A stretch of DNA of 60,986 bases from Bacillota bacterium (GTDB lineage Bacteria > Bacillota_C > Negativicutes > JAEYSJ01), in NCBI GenBank assembly GCA_023434855.1, contig JAEYSJ010000097.1, forward strand, positions 1-60,986, given 5' to 3'. The notes beneath the pieces were generated by a model that saw only the letters and a program-made list of their open reading frames with translations, did not search any database and was not told where the DNA came from. The translations under genes and the position numbers were made by a program. Below, piece after piece: positions 58,878-60,986 of this stretch (its first letter is position 1; each line of letters opens with the position of its first letter).

Positions 58878-59690
58878 ATGGATGATACGGCAGTAAGCAA
58901 TTTATTAATTATTGGTGGTAATGAGGATAAGCAGGGTGAATGTCTTATTTTGCGCAAGTTTGTTACAATGGCCGGCGGTGCACGTTCGCATATTGTGGTA
59001 GTTACTACCGCGACTGAGCTACCTCAAGAGGTAGGTGAAGAATATCGCCTGCTTTTTACAGAATTAGGTGCCGGCTCTGTTTCTGTATTATATATGGAAG
59101 ACCGTGAAGCCACTAATGACCATAATAATGTGGCTGAAATAGACAAAGCAACCGGCATATTTTTTACCGGGGGCGATCAATTGCGATTGACCAGTCTACT
59201 GGGAGGATCGACGGTTGATAAATCCATCCGTGCCGTCATAGCCCAAGGAACGGTAGTTGCCGGAACGAGCGCTGGAGCCTCGGTAATGAGCGACACTATG
59301 ATTGTGGGCGGACATTCAAGTGATACGCCGAAAAAGTCCAGCCTCAGCATGGCTCATGGTATGAGTTTACTGCGAGATGTAGTAATTGACCAGCATTTTG
59401 CTCAGCGGGGTCGTATTAACCGTCTCTTGGCGGCGGTAGCACAAAACCCGCACGTACTGGGTATTGGCATTGATGAAGATACAGCGTTAAGTGTTGAACC
59501 AGGTGGGAAATGCGTTGTGATCGGTTCACGTACGGTGACAATCGTTGATGGCAAAAATATTGCCCACTCAAATATATCTGAATCCAGCAGGGATGAACCA
59601 CTCGCTATTACTAATGTAATACTGCATATATTGCCGGCCGGGTTTGGTTTCGATATAAATCGGCGTTTACCATATAACTGTCGTACTTGA
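58878..59690 (+). CDS. cphB: cyanophycinase
   Basis: 270 residues from the ATG at 58878 with CGGAGG upstream; the in-frame ATG at 58824 lacks a site. Family S51: IIGGNEDKQGE at about 10-20, FFTGGDQLRLTSLL at about 97-110, the nucleophile Ser in AGTSAGASVMSD (about 130-141) and HFAQRGRINRLL (about 175). It cleaves cyanophycin (multi-L-arginyl-poly-L-aspartate) to beta-Asp-Arg. It lies 16 bp before cphA, the usual pairing. Confidence 0.94.
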   Translation: MDDTAVSNLLIIGGNEDKQGECLILRKFVTMAGGARSHIVVVTTATELPQEVGEEYRLLFTELGAGSVSVLYMEDREATNDHNNVAEIDKATGIFFTGGDQLRLTSLLGGSTVDKSIRAVIAQGTVVAGTSAGASVMSDTMIVGGHSSDTPKKSSLSMAHGMSLLRDVVIDQHFAQRGRINRLLAAVAQNPHVLGIGIDEDTALSVEPGGKCVVIGSRTVTIVDGKNIAHSNISESSRDEPLAITNVILHILPAGFGFDINRRLPYNCRT

Positions 59691-59706
59691 AAGGAAGGCT
59701 ATAATA

Positions 59707-60986
59707 GTGGAAATCTTATCTTTGCGAATTCTTGAAGGTCCTAATATTTATAGCTGGCAGCCGGTAATAAGAATGAAGCTGGATATAGGCTGTTATGAGG
59801 ATATACCTAGTAATGAAATGCCTGGTTTCAACAAACGGCTCTTGACACTTTTGCCGGGGTTGCAGGAACATCAGTGTTCCCGCGGGCGTCCAGGGGGGTT
59901 TGTTGAAAGACTACATGAAGGAACTTATCTGGCTCACATTTTTGAGCATGTTGCTCTGGAATTGGAATGCCTGGCCGGCTATGAAGTTAACTTTGGCAAG
60001 ACACGCAGCGCGGGTATAAAAGGCATTTATGACGTAGTTATCGGTTATGGTTCGGCAAATGCCGCCCAAAAGGCGGCGCAGGCAGCCGAAAAACTTCTCC
60101 AGGCGGTATTGGATAATCTTTCTTTTAGTGTGGCAGATACAGTAGCGGAGATAAAAATTGCCGACGAGCGGTCGAAGCTGGGGCCAAGTACCGCTGCTAT
60201 TTACGAAGCTGCAATAAAGAGGGATATTCCCATAACACGTTTTAGCGAAGAAAACCTCTTAATTTTAGGGTATGGCTGCCGCAGACAACGTATATGGGCA
60301 ACGCTGACCGGAAAAACAAGCGCTTTAGCCGCTGATTTGGCAAGTGATAAACATTTGACAAAAAATATACTGGAAAGCAATGGTATAATTGTACCCCGCG
60401 GCGTTGTTGTGAAAGCCGAGCAGGAAGCAATAAGAGCTTTAAAGGCTATAGGCAAACCGGTGGTAATTAAGCCGTTGTATGGCAACCATGGCAATGGAGT
60501 GACATTGAATGTGACCAGTGAGGCTGAGGTTGAACGGGCTTTTCTGGCGGCAAGTCAGTATGGTGAGGGAAAAGGAATAGTAGTAGAAGAGTATATTTCC
60601 GGGCGCCAGTACCGTTTATGCATCGTAGACGGAAAAATGGTAGCCGCTGCTGAACGTATTCCTGCCTATGTAATTGGTGACGGACTGCATACAGTGAATG
60701 AGTTAGTTGAAATTACCAATCGAGATCCGGAACGGGGCGAAGGTCATGAAAAACGGCTGACTAAAATGAAAGTTGATACAGTGACTATTACTGTTTTGGC
60801 AAAGCAAAACTTGGATCCCCATTCTGTGCCGGCTGACCGGGAGGTGGTATATATCCGGGAAAACGCCAATCTGAGTGCCGGCGGTACGGCGGTTGATGTC
60901 ACAGATATTGTTCATCCCTATAATATAAAATTAACGGAGCAGGCAGCACGGCTAATTGGTCTGGATGTTGCCGGGGTGGATATTGT
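59707..60986 (+). CDS. cphA: cyanophycin synthetase, partial (3' end outside window)
   Basis: GTG start with AAGGAAGG upstream; 426 codons visible of the usual 870-900. The N-terminal domain (EILSLRILEGPNIYSWQPVI, then HIFEHVALELECLAG) and the start of the ATP-grasp domain (about 215 on, VIKPLYGNHGNGVTLNV, IVVEEYISGRQYRLCIVDGK) are clear. The Mur-ligase-like part is beyond the edge. The enzyme adds Asp and Arg to the storage polymer. The frame is open to the window end. Confidence 0.95.
   Translation, partial: MEILSLRILEGPNIYSWQPVIRMKLDIGCYEDIPSNEMPGFNKRLLTLLPGLQEHQCSRGRPGGFVERLHEGTYLAHIFEHVALELECLAGYEVNFGKTRSAGIKGIYDVVIGYGSANAAQKAAQAAEKLLQAVLDNLSFSVADTVAEIKIADERSKLGPSTAAIYEAAIKRDIPITRFSEENLLILGYGCRRQRIWATLTGKTSALAADLASDKHLTKNILESNGIIVPRGVVVKAEQEAIRALKAIGKPVVIKPLYGNHGNGVTLNVTSEAEVERAFLAASQYGEGKGIVVEEYISGRQYRLCIVDGKMVAAAERIPAYVIGDGLHTVNELVEITNRDPERGEGHEKRLTKMKVDTVTITVLAKQNLDPHSVPADREVVYIRENANLSAGGTAVDVTDIVHPYNIKLTEQAARLIGLDVAGVDI

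Overview
The window looks like chromosome from a spore-forming, Gram-negative-type Firmicute (class Negativicutes, most likely Sporomusaceae such as Sporomusa, Pelosinus or a relative). The Firmicute part rests on a gene order matching the Bacillus/Clostridia block yaaO-tmk-yaaR-holB-ricT-yabB-rsmI-abrB-metG-tatD-yabE-rnmV-ksgA-yabG, on sporulation genes (Spo0E-type phosphatase, YabG protease, SPOCS/DUF3794 proteins) and on TGTCGAA Spo0A boxes. The outer-membrane part rests on a Tad-pilus secretin and on a fold-III ornithine/lysine decarboxylase of the kind Negativicutes use to make polyamine-modified peptidoglycan. A tRNA-Sec gene shows that the host uses selenocysteine. This taxonomic call is inference; no 16S rRNA lies in the window.

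Region 1 (1-5.7 kb): small surface or hypothetical genes (DUF6385-like fragment, MORN-repeat exported protein), a three-gene sugar operon (PfkB kinase, UGT-like glycosyltransferase, nucleotidyltransferase) and a short Spo0E-type phosphatase. Region 2 (5.8-9.6 kb): a decayed 3.7-kb element inserted at the 3' end of tRNA-Sec. It is bounded by a 68-bp direct repeat of the tRNA 3' half and carries phage tail-fibre genes plus two inward-facing cargo genes (DUF3862 lipoprotein, small membrane protein), but no integrase. Region 3 (9.9-20.5 kb): L,D-transpeptidase, two nearly identical PII genes flanking a corrinoid methyltransferase/RACE activator pair, amtB behind a two-terminator leader, a nucleoside-gate membrane protein, an HD-GYP protein and the decarboxylase.

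Region 4 (20.6-35.2 kb): a Tad/Flp pilus locus in unusual order: cpaB, secretin, receiver-TadZ fusion, tadB, DegS-like kinase, flp pilin, GtrA, FAD oxidoreductase, an unknown gene, tadE, tadA, tadC and a chemoreceptor. It is preceded by two Spo0A-box matches. No prepilin peptidase is present. Region 5 (35.4-38.5 kb): MFS transporter, a secreted protein with Cys heptapeptide repeats, and a DUF192 protein. Region 6 (38.8-54 kb): the conserved Firmicute housekeeping block, running from DNA replication, tRNA/rRNA modification and methionyl-tRNA synthetase to spore maturation. Region 7 (54.4-61 kb): two SPOCS proteins, two very short genes (31 and 58 aa), a HipA-like kinase, a signal-less L,D-transpeptidase, and the start of a cyanophycin operon (cphB-cphA, cut by the window end).

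Scattered through intergenic gaps are six palindromic elements built from 9-bp tandem units (GCCAAGGAC-type or GCAGAGGAC-type), a two-copy palindrome of about 95 bp, and several perfect long-arm hairpins. The most interesting leads are the 9-bp-period elements with a conserved inner hairpin, the tRNA-Sec element with an amber-interrupted gene, the amtB leader, the receiver-TadZ/DegS pairing, and the Spo0A boxes at abrB and at the pilus locus.
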